Under the pieces are notes generated by a model. The model was not told the DNA's origin and did no database searches. It saw only the letters and a program-made list of their open reading frames with translations. From contig CAIKHZ010000261.1 of the NCBI GenBank assembly GCA_903827375.1, forward strand, positions 1-56,940: 56,940 bases of DNA. Direction: 5' to 3'. Position 1 is the first letter of the stretch. Every line of letters begins with the position of its first letter. The position numbers and the translations under genes were made by a program. Positions 17,629 to 26,564 of this stretch are shown piece after piece. This DNA comes from Akkermansiaceae bacterium (GTDB lineage: Bacteria; Verrucomicrobiota; Verrucomicrobiia; Verrucomicrobiales; Akkermansiaceae).

Positions 17629-20600
17629 TCAGCGCAATAACACCCGGCGGGCGGCGGCGTGGCCAAAGCGAAGGTTGATGTCCAGTAGGTCGGAATAATT
17701 GGCGGCAGGAATTAGCGCTGGCTGGGTGTCCTGGTCCAAGGTGTAGGTGAAGCGCGTGGTGCCATCGATTTGTTGGGCACCGGCCGTGAATTTGATGCTG
17801 CCGAACTTGGCGGGGCCGTCCCAGTTGAGAGATTCCGGTTGGATGACGGGTTTGAGGCCGGAGGGCGCGCTGACCTGCCAAACGATGTGCGAGCGGTTGT
17901 CCTCCGCCACCAAAAGGGCTCGCTGACGGGTGTTGCTGTCGGTGGCAACCCATTGTTGGGGCATGCCCGGTAGATCAAAATAGAGGCCAGAGGCAATTTT
18001 CGAAGCGTAATGATTCGCTTTGACCGTGTATTTGAGCGTGCCAGGATAGGAGAAGTCGGTGATTAGATCCCCCTGTGCACTGGCGTTTTGGGAGATGGCG
18101 CTGACCAAACCTTGGAAATCGCGTTTGCGTTCCTCCGGCGTCATTTCGTGGTATTTCGCGGAGAATTCGAGGTGGGCCGTGCCATGCAGGCGATTGGTTA
18201 GAGTGATGACCGCTGAGCCTTCGGAGTCAAACTCCAGGGCCACTTGGACGTCATGGCCGTCCTTCATCGCGGCGGGCGCGGACCAGGTGAACGCCTTGCC
18301 ATCCAGAGTGTAGCCGGGTTGCTGGTCCAGTCCGGTGACCCCAAGCGGCGCGTATTGGCTCAAGGCGTCGAGAGGCAGCCATTCGCCGGTGAGCGGGTGT
18401 TTGACGCGACAGACCAGGCTGTCAAAATATCCGTTTTCCGGGATCCTTAGGCCGCGCTGCTGCAAGGCTGGTTCCCGAGTGGCTGTGGTGGCGAGGTCTA
18501 ACTCGCAATCAAGACCCACGGCCTTGAGCATGACGTGAAGGAGCACGGCGCGATCGGCACTGTGGCCGTAGCCGTCCTTGAGGGTGACATCGGCCGGTGA
18601 AAATGCCACAGCGAGCGGAAAGTTCGAAAAGCCGGGGGCCGTTGCGCGGATCTGTCTGGCAACAAAATCACGGATGGCGGTAAGCTTGGCCAGTGGCTCG
18701 CTGTGCCCGTTCGCCAGTTCCTTGGCCTTGGCGATGCTAGCCGGTTGGTTTTCTAACAGTGGCTTCAGTCGCGAGCCGATGGACGTGGCGTAGTCGCTCC
18801 AGTTGCCGGTGCTCATCGCGAAGTTTGGAGCGTCCACCCAGTCGGGCGGGGTGAGGTTTTCGGCGGCCTGCGGTTTGATATCCTTCCAGTGAAATGAAAA
18901 TTTGCGGCGCTTGTCGTCAACAACCTCTGTGAAGTGGCCGTCCTTGGGAAAGTCTATCACCAAGTGTGGATCGAGTTGGGCGGGCATGTCATAGGAAATT
19001 TCTGTGTCCTTGATCGCATCCCGGCTGGCGAAGGCGTAGGCGGCGTGGAACATCGGTTGGTCCTTGGCGGTGGTCTTGATGGCATAGGCGATGGTGGAGC
19101 CGACCTCGACCCCTGGCAGCGAGACCACCAGGGTTTTTGCCCCTGGATAGCGTGGCGCGCTGGCCACCCAGTCGGCATCTAGCAGGTTCATTTCCTGCGG
19201 CTGGATCTTGCGCACCGTGCCATCGTTCTGGGTCACTTGGGCGTATTCAATCGTCACGCTTTCCCACACGGGATTGAAGTTGAATTTTAGTTCGCTGTTG
19301 GATTTTTTGCCGCCGTAGGTCAGGATTTTTTTAATAACTTCCTGGCGGGAGGACCAGGTGGAAGAATTCTCGACGAGCAGATCACAGTGTGAGCTGAGGA
19401 TTTCCACGTCGGCGGTGACGGGTGGGGGAGTCGGGGGCGTGGCTGCGGCACGTCGCGGCTCAGGGGCCGGGCGGTGGTGGGAAAACAAAGGTTGCTGGCG
19501 GACGTTGGCTTGGAGTTTAGCCACGGCCTGTTTGAGGCTGAGATACTCGGCGGGTTTCACCGTGGGAGACTTGAGACGGATGTCAATGGCGGCTTTCAGC
19601 AGGCCGGCCTCTGCGCTGACAGTCTGGGTAAGGCTGAAATCCGGATGCTCGGTGTTCTCATATTGGGGCAGTGAAATGGGCTGGGCCAGAGTGGGGGGCA
19701 GAGTGATAGTTAGATCCTCCCGAGTGCCACACGTTAGATCCAATTGCAGGGGAAAGCGTCGTTCTTCCAATTGCAGCGATTCACCGATGACTTTCATGAC
19801 TACGCCAAAGTCACAGCCGACGAAGGGTAATTCGAGTTGCGCCACATCATCGCCGCTCACCAGAATATTGGGGGCAGACCAGCCGATGGTGATGCGGAGG
19901 TTGCGCGTCGAGTCTTGCATGTCTTCCGGTTCCAATTTGAAATGAGTGATTGTGGCACCGGGTAGCATGGATTTGACAGAGCCCTCGAAGGAGCGGCGGA
20001 TCGCGTCGGGCTTCGCTTGGGCGAGGTTGCCGCGGCAGTTGACGTCATTGATGCCAGTTAGATCAACCACGGTGGTGCCGGTGGCGCTGCCGTTGTCGGC
20101 GAGTTTGACCTCGGTTTTCGCTAGGCACATATTATCTTCTACAGGGGAGACGGGAGAAGTCATGAGGGGTTCGCCCTCTGGGGTGGCCACCAGATAACTC
20201 CGATCGTAGAGGTACTGCGGCATGAGGTCCGCGGTGTTCTCGTTGGTGCTATCCATGAGCAGGTATTTGCCATCTTGGGTGCGGGCCGCAGTGATGGCAT
20301 GATTGAAGCTAGCCGAGGGAACCTCGGGATCGAGTTTGGCTCCCACCATGATGATGACGGGAAAGGCAGGGATGCCGGCCTCGCAGAGCATGGCGGCGAG
20401 CAGCGCTGCTTTGTCGCGGCATACGCCATAGCGGTTGTCAAAGGTGATATTGACATCATGGGGTTCGTAACCTGGGGCATCGGTCTCGGTCGTGATGCCC
20501 ATGTAGCGGATCTCCTGGCTCACAAACTTGAAGATAGCCGTGATCTTGTCCCGCTCCGTGGTTGCGGTGGCAGTTAGTTCCTTGATTTTGGCGCGAATTG

Positions 20601-21483
20601 TCGGGGTTGACTTTTGCAGGTGACCTTTACACAGGTTGTAGTACCAGCGGCTGACGTCCTTCCAATCCGCCACGGTGCTCACCAGCAGGCGCTGGCAGCA
20701 GGTGGACACCTCCGGCATGCCATTCTCTGGAAATACCTGTGGCACATTGCGGCCGGTCCAGATATAGCGGATATGATCCCCCTCGGTTTGTTCGCTGGCG
20801 GTGACGGTGCCGCGCACTTCACTGAGCAGCGCCTGGCTCTTGAGCGGATGATCCTTGGGTGCCAGATACTCATAAGTGACCTGTTTGATGGGCATGGTGG
20901 TCTCCAGTATCGACCAGTCCGAAAAACAACCCTGCATGCGCGGCTTGGATTCCCAGTGCTTGACGAAAAACCGGATTGTATCGCCGATTTCCACATTCGG
21001 AACCGCGGCAACCAGAGCCTTGTCGTTGGGATCGTAAATATTGGCCTCCATTTGAGTGCTATCCACCTGTTCCTTGCTAATCGACTTGGCATCGTGCCGC
21101 ACGACGCTGCCATCCTCCTTGATCACCTCCACCTCCAAAATCTCCAACCCTCCATAAAAAATATTGTACGTGAAATCTTTCACGCCAACCTTGCGCCCCG
21201 CTTCGGTCAGCACTTTCACATACTCGTCATCCAGCGTCACAAAACTGCCATCCGCCTGATACTCGCTTCGCACATGCTCGGCAACCAGCACCGTGTCGGC
21301 ATCAGGATATTCGTCTGCCGTGACTTTCCCGGCAGACGCCACCGCCTGATCGTGATTTAGCAGCGCTGCGGGCCTCGCTGCCGAAGACGCAGTGGCGGGC
21401 TCCGCCAGGCAGTGGTGGGCGGAAATGACCGCCATGGCGGCCACTGCGACAGTGGCGAGAAAGATCCTGGGACGTGAATTCAT
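17629..21483 (-). CDS. Exported double DUF3857/transglutaminase-like protein, second catalytic site degenerate
   Basis: A protein of about 1284 residues made of two DUF3857-transglutaminase units. The signal 'FLATVAVAAMAVISAHHCLA' directs export. Unit one has DUF3857 at about 55-250 and a transglutaminase-like core with Cys near residue 355 ('RYGVCRDKAALLAAML'), His near 395 ('FNHAITAA') and Asp near 410 ('LLMDSTNEN'), a complete Cys-His-Asp triad. Unit two starts near 700 and is laid out the same way, but has 'YGHSADRAVLLHVML' (Ser in place of Cys, near 975), and the His position reads 'YFDSLVCRV'. It therefore looks like a non-catalytic partner domain. Possible starts are 21483 and 21498. 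The function of such periplasmic proteins is unknown. Confidence 0.88.
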   Translation of the reverse strand: MNSRPRIFLATVAVAAMAVISAHHCLAEPATASSAARPAALLNHDQAVASAGKVTADEYPDADTVLVAEHVRSEYQADGSFVTLDDEYVKVLTEAGRKVGVKDFTYNIFYGGLEILEVEVIKEDGSVVRHDAKSISKEQVDSTQMEANIYDPNDKALVAAVPNVEIGDTIRFFVKHWESKPRMQGCFSDWSILETTMPIKQVTYEYLAPKDHPLKSQALLSEVRGTVTASEQTEGDHIRYIWTGRNVPQVFPENGMPEVSTCCQRLLVSTVADWKDVSRWYYNLCKGHLQKSTPTIRAKIKELTATATTERDKITAIFKFVSQEIRYMGITTETDAPGYEPHDVNITFDNRYGVCRDKAALLAAMLCEAGIPAFPVIIMVGAKLDPEVPSASFNHAITAARTQDGKYLLMDSTNENTADLMPQYLYDRSYLVATPEGEPLMTSPVSPVEDNMCLAKTEVKLADNGSATGTTVVDLTGINDVNCRGNLAQAKPDAIRRSFEGSVKSMLPGATITHFKLEPEDMQDSTRNLRITIGWSAPNILVSGDDVAQLELPFVGCDFGVVMKVIGESLQLEERRFPLQLDLTCGTREDLTITLPPTLAQPISLPQYENTEHPDFSLTQTVSAEAGLLKAAIDIRLKSPTVKPAEYLSLKQAVAKLQANVRQQPLFSHHRPAPEPRRAAATPPTPPPVTADVEILSSHCDLLVENSSTWSSRQEVIKKILTYGGKKSNSELKFNFNPVWESVTIEYAQVTQNDGTVRKIQPQEMNLLDADWVASAPRYPGAKTLVVSLPGVEVGSTIAYAIKTTAKDQPMFHAAYAFASRDAIKDTEISYDMPAQLDPHLVIDFPKDGHFTEVVDDKRRKFSFHWKDIKPQAAENLTPPDWVDAPNFAMSTGNWSDYATSIGSRLKPLLENQPASIAKAKELANGHSEPLAKLTAIRDFVARQIRATAPGFSNFPLAVAFSPADVTLKDGYGHSADRAVLLHVMLKAVGLDCELDLATTATREPALQQRGLRIPENGYFDSLVCRVKHPLTGEWLPLDALSQYAPLGVTGLDQQPGYTLDGKAFTWSAPAAMKDGHDVQVALEFDSEGSAVITLTNRLHGTAHLEFSAKYHEMTPEERKRDFQGLVSAISQNASAQGDLITDFSYPGTLKYTVKANHYASKIASGLYFDLPGMPQQWVATDSNTRQRALLVAEDNRSHIVWQVSAPSGLKPVIQPESLNWDGPAKFGSIKFTAGAQQIDGTTRFTYTLDQDTQPALIPAANYSDLLDINLRFGHAAARRVLLR

Positions 21484-21498
21484 TGGCTGGCGGCGCAT

Positions 21499-21833
21499 GG
21501 GTGCTGGACTAACGTCACCACCGTCGAAAAATTTCCATTTTTCCGCCGTCAGGGGCCATGCGCGGAACGGGAAATTATTTTTTTGTACTAGGACTGGGAT
21601 GCAGACAAATGCGCCTTTGGGGGGCGTTTTTCAAATGTCGCGATTTAATGGGCGGTCCGACTGATAGATTTCCCGGGTTATTGGGTTTTCCTAGGGCATT
21701 GGTCAGTCGGGCCGCTTTTTTCAGGTGAGAAGGTGGTTTATGGGGTGCCTTTTGAGTGCATCAACGAGAGGCGGCGTCCCACTGTCATTTATCTCCTTGG
21801 TATTGGGCAAACTGAACCGCTTCCCAACGACGT
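21499..21833. other. Intergenic region, no gene seen
   Basis: This is 335 bp between two minus-strand genes. It must carry the promoter of the DUF3857 gene, but I see no clear -35/-10 pair, strong hairpin or coding signal. Confidence 0.5.
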
Positions 21834-24011
21834 TCAAGGCGCGACAATGCGCACCCGATAAAAGCGCCGTGGGTGCAGGGTGATGGCTGCCGCATCCGTC
21901 GTGGTGGCAGTGGCACCGTTGCCCGTCACATCACTCCCGAGTTGGGCCCAAGAACCCGCATCAAGCGAATCACTGAACTCAACCCGGTAGGTGACACCGT
22001 TGGCCGTCGAAAAGCTGATTTGAAAGTCCTTGTTAGCACCGTTGGGAATCTCCGTGACTTGTGCGATAGCCAGCCGACTGGCAGGATTGTTAGGTGATGT
22101 GCCTAATAAATATTCCTGCAAATTGGTGAAGCCATCTCCATCGGCATCAGCGAAGGGGTCCACCCCGAGATGGCCAAAATTGGCTATCTCCCACCAGTCC
22201 GGCAAGCCATTGCCATCGCTATCGACGACCCTCGCCAAGTTGAGTCGTCCGCCGCTGGCCACCTTGCCGGTTAGGGCAGCCAGCGGGGTGACGCTGGTGA
22301 TGATGCGTGAAACTCGCTGGGCAGCGGATTCATTGGGGAAATTGCCTGCAGCGAAGGCCACGGCGGCGGTCACGTAGGGAGTGGCCATGGATGTGCCGTC
22401 TTCATAGGTATAGATGGCGGCCGGATCAGCCGCGTTAGACAGGGTGACGGTGGTAGGCAAAAGGGCCTCCAGACTTTGGCCATCGGTCTGGGAAATGCCG
22501 AGCGCAGGGATCCAATTACCGGCACTGGCCAAGGTGCCATTGAATGATCCGCTGGTATTGTTGTAAACGACAACGGCGGATGCGCCGGCCTTCATGGCAT
22601 TGGTCACTTTGGCGGCAAACGTGAGAGTGCCGCGCTGAATGAGGGCGATGTTGCCACTCACAGCGGCGGGGAATTCGCTGGGATTGCCCAACCCGCAATG
22701 ATAGAGCTTGCTGGTGATGCCCGCTGCATATCCGCAATAGGTCATCGGCACTGTGGCGTAACTGGTGCCCGCGTGGGTCAGCGCCGAGGTGGGCGTGGCT
22801 TGCCAAGTGGGAACCGTCGATAATATGTTTGTGCCGGGTGCAGCCAGATCGACTTTGCTGCCAAAGTTGGAAAACGAGGCGAGGTGATCGGTGGAGTCGC
22901 TGGCGGTGACTACTATCATGTTAGAGAGGCGGTAGTTAGCCGGATAGGTGGGAGTGAGGGAATTATCAACCCCCTCGTTACCGGCAGCGGTGCAGAAGAC
23001 GATGCCGACATCGGCGGCGGCTTGGATGGCGCTACTTTCGCTGGCGGAGTAGGAAGGGCCGCCGTATGAGGCATTGATGGCGACGATATTGACGCCTCGT
23101 TTTTTCATTTTCACCGCGTAGTCGAGGGCGGCGAGTTCCGCAGCTGTGTTGATAACTGAGCCATCAGAGGAAATTTTGAGAGCCATGATATGGGCATTGA
23201 AGTCGGTGCCCACGATGCCCACATGGTTGTTGGCAACCCCGGCGATAATTCCGGAAACATGGGAACCATGCAGGCCGGAATCTGATGGGTTGCCGACGTT
23301 GCCGGCAAAATCATACCCGTGGACATCGTCGATCTCGCCGTTGCCATCATTGTCGAGGCCGTCGCCGGCAATTTCACCGGGATTGGTCCACAGGTTGGCT
23401 GCCAGATCCGGATGGGACGGGTCTATACCGGTGTCGAGCACTGCCACGACCACCTCTGGCATGTTAGGTTTGGCCAAGCCCCAAGCGTCAAGAAAGTGAA
23501 TATCAGCCCCGCTGGTGCCAGCGACACCATTGACGGATTGGCCGGTATTTTGAAGCGCCCAAAGTTTGGTAAAACTCGGATCATTGGGAACCGGCATGCT
23601 GCTGACGTGGCGCAGGTAGTTTGGTTCCGCGAGATCCACTTCGGGGTCGAGCTGAAGTTCGGCGATGAGTTCAGCGGTGGATTGGGTGGCGGAGCGGACG
23701 TGACAGTGCTCGCGCTGAGGCGAAATGGCCGCAAATTTCCGAACTGCGGTGAGGTGGTGGCGCACAGTGGCCGCCGCAGCGGCATCTGCGTTGGTGGCAG
23801 GTTTAAAGATGACCAGCGCTTCCCCTTCGACGAAATTGGCTTGTGGGGTGGACGCCGAGGCATGACCCAGCAGCAAGCCGAGGGCCAGGATCCAGCAGGC
23901 GCGGGAAAGGAGCCGCGCTGCTGCCTGCCCGACGTGGCGATGGTGGGTTTTGAAGGGGGTAGCGCAGTTCACAGGGCGGCGCAAATTTGGGGCGAATCCG
24001 GCATCGGGCAA
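21834..24011 (-). CDS. Secreted S8 (subtilisin) peptidase with PA insert and calcium-binding tail
   Basis: A serine protease of about 720 residues. A signal anchor ('ILALGLLLGHASA') and an N-terminal prodomain ('LVIFKPATNADAAA', 'DLAEPNYL') precede the catalytic domain. The triad is complete: Asp in 'VVAVLDTGIDPSHPDL', His in 'GLHGSHVSGIIAG' and Ser in 'DGTSMATPYVTAAVAF'. A PA domain ('GNIALIQRGTLTFAAKV', 'AGASAVVVYNN') is inserted between His and Ser, as in lactocepin-type subtilases. The tail has an Asp-rich thrombospondin-3-like calcium site ('DSDGNGLPDWWEIANFG', 'DADGDGFTNLQEYLLGTSP') and a small beta domain. The start could be TTG 24011 or GTG 23972; the latter gives a cleaner signal peptide. 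Confidence 0.93.
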   Translation of the reverse strand: MPDAGFAPNLRRPVNCATPFKTHHRHVGQAAARLLSRACWILALGLLLGHASASTPQANFVEGEALVIFKPATNADAAAAATVRHHLTAVRKFAAISPQREHCHVRSATQSTAELIAELQLDPEVDLAEPNYLRHVSSMPVPNDPSFTKLWALQNTGQSVNGVAGTSGADIHFLDAWGLAKPNMPEVVVAVLDTGIDPSHPDLAANLWTNPGEIAGDGLDNDGNGEIDDVHGYDFAGNVGNPSDSGLHGSHVSGIIAGVANNHVGIVGTDFNAHIMALKISSDGSVINTAAELAALDYAVKMKKRGVNIVAINASYGGPSYSASESSAIQAAADVGIVFCTAAGNEGVDNSLTPTYPANYRLSNMIVVTASDSTDHLASFSNFGSKVDLAAPGTNILSTVPTWQATPTSALTHAGTSYATVPMTYCGYAAGITSKLYHCGLGNPSEFPAAVSGNIALIQRGTLTFAAKVTNAMKAGASAVVVYNNTSGSFNGTLASAGNWIPALGISQTDGQSLEALLPTTVTLSNAADPAAIYTYEDGTSMATPYVTAAVAFAAGNFPNESAAQRVSRIITSVTPLAALTGKVASGGRLNLARVVDSDGNGLPDWWEIANFGHLGVDPFADADGDGFTNLQEYLLGTSPNNPASRLAIAQVTEIPNGANKDFQISFSTANGVTYRVEFSDSLDAGSWAQLGSDVTGNGATATTTDAAAITLHPRRFYRVRIVAP

Positions 24012-24020
24012 GCGAAATCT

Positions 24021-25322
24021 TCAGCTGGCAAATTCCCGGGCCAATTCCATGGCTATCTCGGACCACTCCCAGAGGCGTTTGGGATCGTAGCGCACCGTGG
24101 AGATGTCCTTCATGATGATTTCGACATGGCAACCGCGTCCGCGTTCAAGCAATTCACGCAATTCGCGGCGCGCTTGATCGGGGTGCCAGACGTCATAGGC
24201 GAACACAGCCGGATTGGGCTTGTAGCTCATAACGTAACGGTTCGCAATGTTGCGCACGGCCCGCTCAGCCTGGATCTGATAGTTCAGTGAAATTTTCCGC
24301 AGGTTGGGAATTCGGCTTAGCATGTCCACCTTGTTGTCGAGAGGTTCGCAACAGCCGTAGTAATTCAGGCCCCAGCGCGAGAGCCACGGAAAATCGTGTT
24401 TGAGGGCGAATTCCCAGTGCATTTCCTTGGACACCTCTGAAAATATCTGGGCGTTCGAACAGCCCCACATTTGATTTGGGATTGCGCCGAGGGTTTCGGT
24501 GGTTGGATTGGGCAGGGACTTGGTATAGCCATAACCGCCGGACCCAATGCGGGTATTATTGCCATCCGGTGAGAGCAGGTTATTAGCGATAAATTGGTCC
24601 AATTCACTGTTCCAAGCAGCCACCATCCGGTCCACCGCAGCATGCACAAAATCAGGGCGGTCCACCAAGTCGAACATCGCCTCCTCCACCCCCCACCAAC
24701 GTATGAGGAAATCCCAAGGGGTGTACCAAATGTGGGTTTGGCCGACTCTGCGAACAGGCAGGATTCCCTGACAAATTTCCGACATCACGCGGAAGCGTTC
24801 CTCGGTGGCCTCCTCAACGTGGGTGATCCTCGGCATCTGGATCTTCTCTAGGTCCTCCCAATCTTTGATCTGAATTTTGTAATGGCGAGAAACGATGTGG
24901 TTCGCCTCGTCGGTTTTCGCCAGATCCACATCCTCAATGATGCCAAAGTCCGTGGTTTGAATCGCTAGCGGACACTCGATGTAATCACTAACCACCATGT
25001 CGGCAGGCATGTGCTGCCACTGATAGATTGTCTGCCTAAGGGTGGTTTCCCACTCACGTGCCCACGGATGGGTGGTTTGCAGGGTCAACTCACCGTTGAC
25101 ATTCATTTCATGCCATGGAATCTCGTTGATCCACACCATGGGCCGCACGGATTCGAGATCATTGAGGCGGCACCAGAGACGTGCCTTTTGCTCATGCACC
25201 GGCAGGGCCGCAATCCGGGAAATATCGGCGACCAACCCTCGAAGCACCTGCTTTTCCGCTGGACTGAGGTGGATCGTGGACGCAGTGATCGGCTGCGGTC
25301 GGTGGCTTGGATCGTGCAGCAC
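24021..25322 (-). CDS. Uroporphyrinogen decarboxylase-like (URO-D superfamily) protein
   Basis: A 433-residue cytosolic protein that reads as a URO-D/MtaA-type TIM barrel, the group that includes corrinoid methyltransferases. Recognisable parts are 'RPMVWINEIPWHEMN' near 58, 'ADMVVSDYIECPLAI' near 103, 'WYTPWDFLIRWWGVEEAM' near 200, 'LSRWGLNYYGCCEPLDNK' near 320 (with the Cys-Cys pair) and the end 'IIMKDISTVRYDPKRLWEW'. Such paralogues are common in Planctomycetota and Verrucomicrobiota and have no assigned substrate; I know of no evidence that they make haem. The gene starts with GTG, lies 33 bp behind the unknown lipoprotein gene and 9 bp before the subtilisin gene. Confidence 0.75.
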   Translation of the reverse strand: MLHDPSHRPQPITASTIHLSPAEKQVLRGLVADISRIAALPVHEQKARLWCRLNDLESVRPMVWINEIPWHEMNVNGELTLQTTHPWAREWETTLRQTIYQWQHMPADMVVSDYIECPLAIQTTDFGIIEDVDLAKTDEANHIVSRHYKIQIKDWEDLEKIQMPRITHVEEATEERFRVMSEICQGILPVRRVGQTHIWYTPWDFLIRWWGVEEAMFDLVDRPDFVHAAVDRMVAAWNSELDQFIANNLLSPDGNNTRIGSGGYGYTKSLPNPTTETLGAIPNQMWGCSNAQIFSEVSKEMHWEFALKHDFPWLSRWGLNYYGCCEPLDNKVDMLSRIPNLRKISLNYQIQAERAVRNIANRYVMSYKPNPAVFAYDVWHPDQARRELRELLERGRGCHVEIIMKDISTVRYDPKRLWEWSEIAMELAREFAS

Positions 25323-25355
25323 GGGTTTGATCTTTTACGGCACAACGGCGTTGGC

Positions 25356-26564
25356 CTATTCCGCCTTCGGCACAATCGCCGCCCGTGGTGGGGCCTCTTT
25401 CGCTGGCTTCTCAACCGGCGGCCTCGGGGTGGCTCCCTGTGGCTTGCGGGTGGCGACCATCAGGGTGGATTCGCCGGCCCGGTGACGATATCCGATGCCA
25501 AACTCCAACGGCACCGGATGGGTTGTGCGGTAGGCTTCTGCAAGCTTCGGCTGCTGGCAGTTTTTGAATAAGGCGATCGGGCCGGGATAGGCACCGAAGT
25601 AACGCATCTGCCAGTCGTCGGCCTTGAAGTAGGACACAGGGATGCCAGAGTCGTCTTGCACCAAGGTGCCCGTGTTTTCTAACAGAAACCCGCGAATCGT
25701 CGAGAAATTGCTTTCATGCATCAGATAGGAGGCCGATTTTACACAACTATTTCCTGGTGCCAGCGACTTACAGAATTTCAAAAACCCGCTTTTTCTCAGT
25801 CCGTCGTCCGAGATATTGGTGCTGAAGTAATAGAGTGTCCGCGGGGTGGATGAACCGTCCGCTAGAAAATGAATACACACGCCGGGTGCCGACGATTTGG
25901 TGCTGCGGGTGGCTTCCACTTGCGGAGTGCCCGCCTCGTCGAGGCTGACGTAGCTCACGTCGGTTAGAGTCAAACCCGAGCGTGCCAGAAAGATATACAA
26001 AACTGGCAGGGTGCCGCTGAGGCTGTGGTTCTGGAAGTCGTCCTTCATTTGTTTGGTGATGAAGAAGCTATAATTCATGACAGAATTGAGTGACTCCTGA
26101 AGGGCATGAAGCTCGGAACCCAGCACTTTTGGTGTGAGTTTGGCCACGTCCGGGATAGCGCCGGTGGGTTCCATGCCGCAAAGCACATAAGTGGACGCCT
26201 GGGGAAAGAATGTATCAGCGTAGAGGAAATCGGGCCCGCTAAACATATAGAATGCAGTGCCCTTGGCCGCAAACGCATCTGGGATGTTCGTTTCCGCCCA
26301 ACTGCGCACCTTGGAAATCTGGTTCTTTTCCAGCCGAGCCCAGGCTGCATCAAAAAATTTTGCATGTTGCTGCCACGCGCCTTCTTTGGTTAACGCCACC
26401 ATCGCAGGGTCGGCCGACGGTGCCATGCCCGCCAACAAGCGCGCGGTGTCGTTGGTGGGATTGGCCACCGGAGTGGGGGCGGGCGCGGCGTCCTGAGCTG
26501 GCAGGCAAGCTGCCAGCAGATAGGCGAACAGGGGGATGGCGATAAGTTTGTTATGGCAGTTCAT
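25356..26564 (-). CDS. Lipoprotein of unknown function
   Basis: A 402-residue protein that I do not recognise. It has a lipoprotein-like signal, 'IAIPLFAYLLAACLPAQ', with a LAAC lipobox, followed by a Pro/Ala-rich spacer. The folded part has 'AFYMFSGPDFLYADTFFP', 'YVLCGMEPTGAIP', 'HALQESLNSVMNYSFFITKQMK', 'LYYFSTNISDDGLRKSGFL', 'YLMHESNFSTIRGFLLEN' and 'MRYFGAYPGPIALF'. These conserved-looking aromatic blocks suggest a real enzyme or binding domain. The C-terminus is low-complexity (Pro, Ala, Lys). Its start overlaps the end of the permease gene by 14 bp, so the two are translationally coupled, and the lipoprotein may act with that permease at the cell surface. Confidence 0.8.
   Translation of the reverse strand: MNCHNKLIAIPLFAYLLAACLPAQDAAPAPTPVANPTNDTARLLAGMAPSADPAMVALTKEGAWQQHAKFFDAAWARLEKNQISKVRSWAETNIPDAFAAKGTAFYMFSGPDFLYADTFFPQASTYVLCGMEPTGAIPDVAKLTPKVLGSELHALQESLNSVMNYSFFITKQMKDDFQNHSLSGTLPVLYIFLARSGLTLTDVSYVSLDEAGTPQVEATRSTKSSAPGVCIHFLADGSSTPRTLYYFSTNISDDGLRKSGFLKFCKSLAPGNSCVKSASYLMHESNFSTIRGFLLENTGTLVQDDSGIPVSYFKADDWQMRYFGAYPGPIALFKNCQQPKLAEAYRTTHPVPLEFGIGYRHRAGESTLMVATRKPQGATPRPPVEKPAKEAPPRAAIVPKAE

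Noticed and set aside
23319-24290. 323-codon frame antisense to the subtilisin gene
   Set aside because: It spans the end of one real gene and the start of another on the opposite strand and has no domain features.
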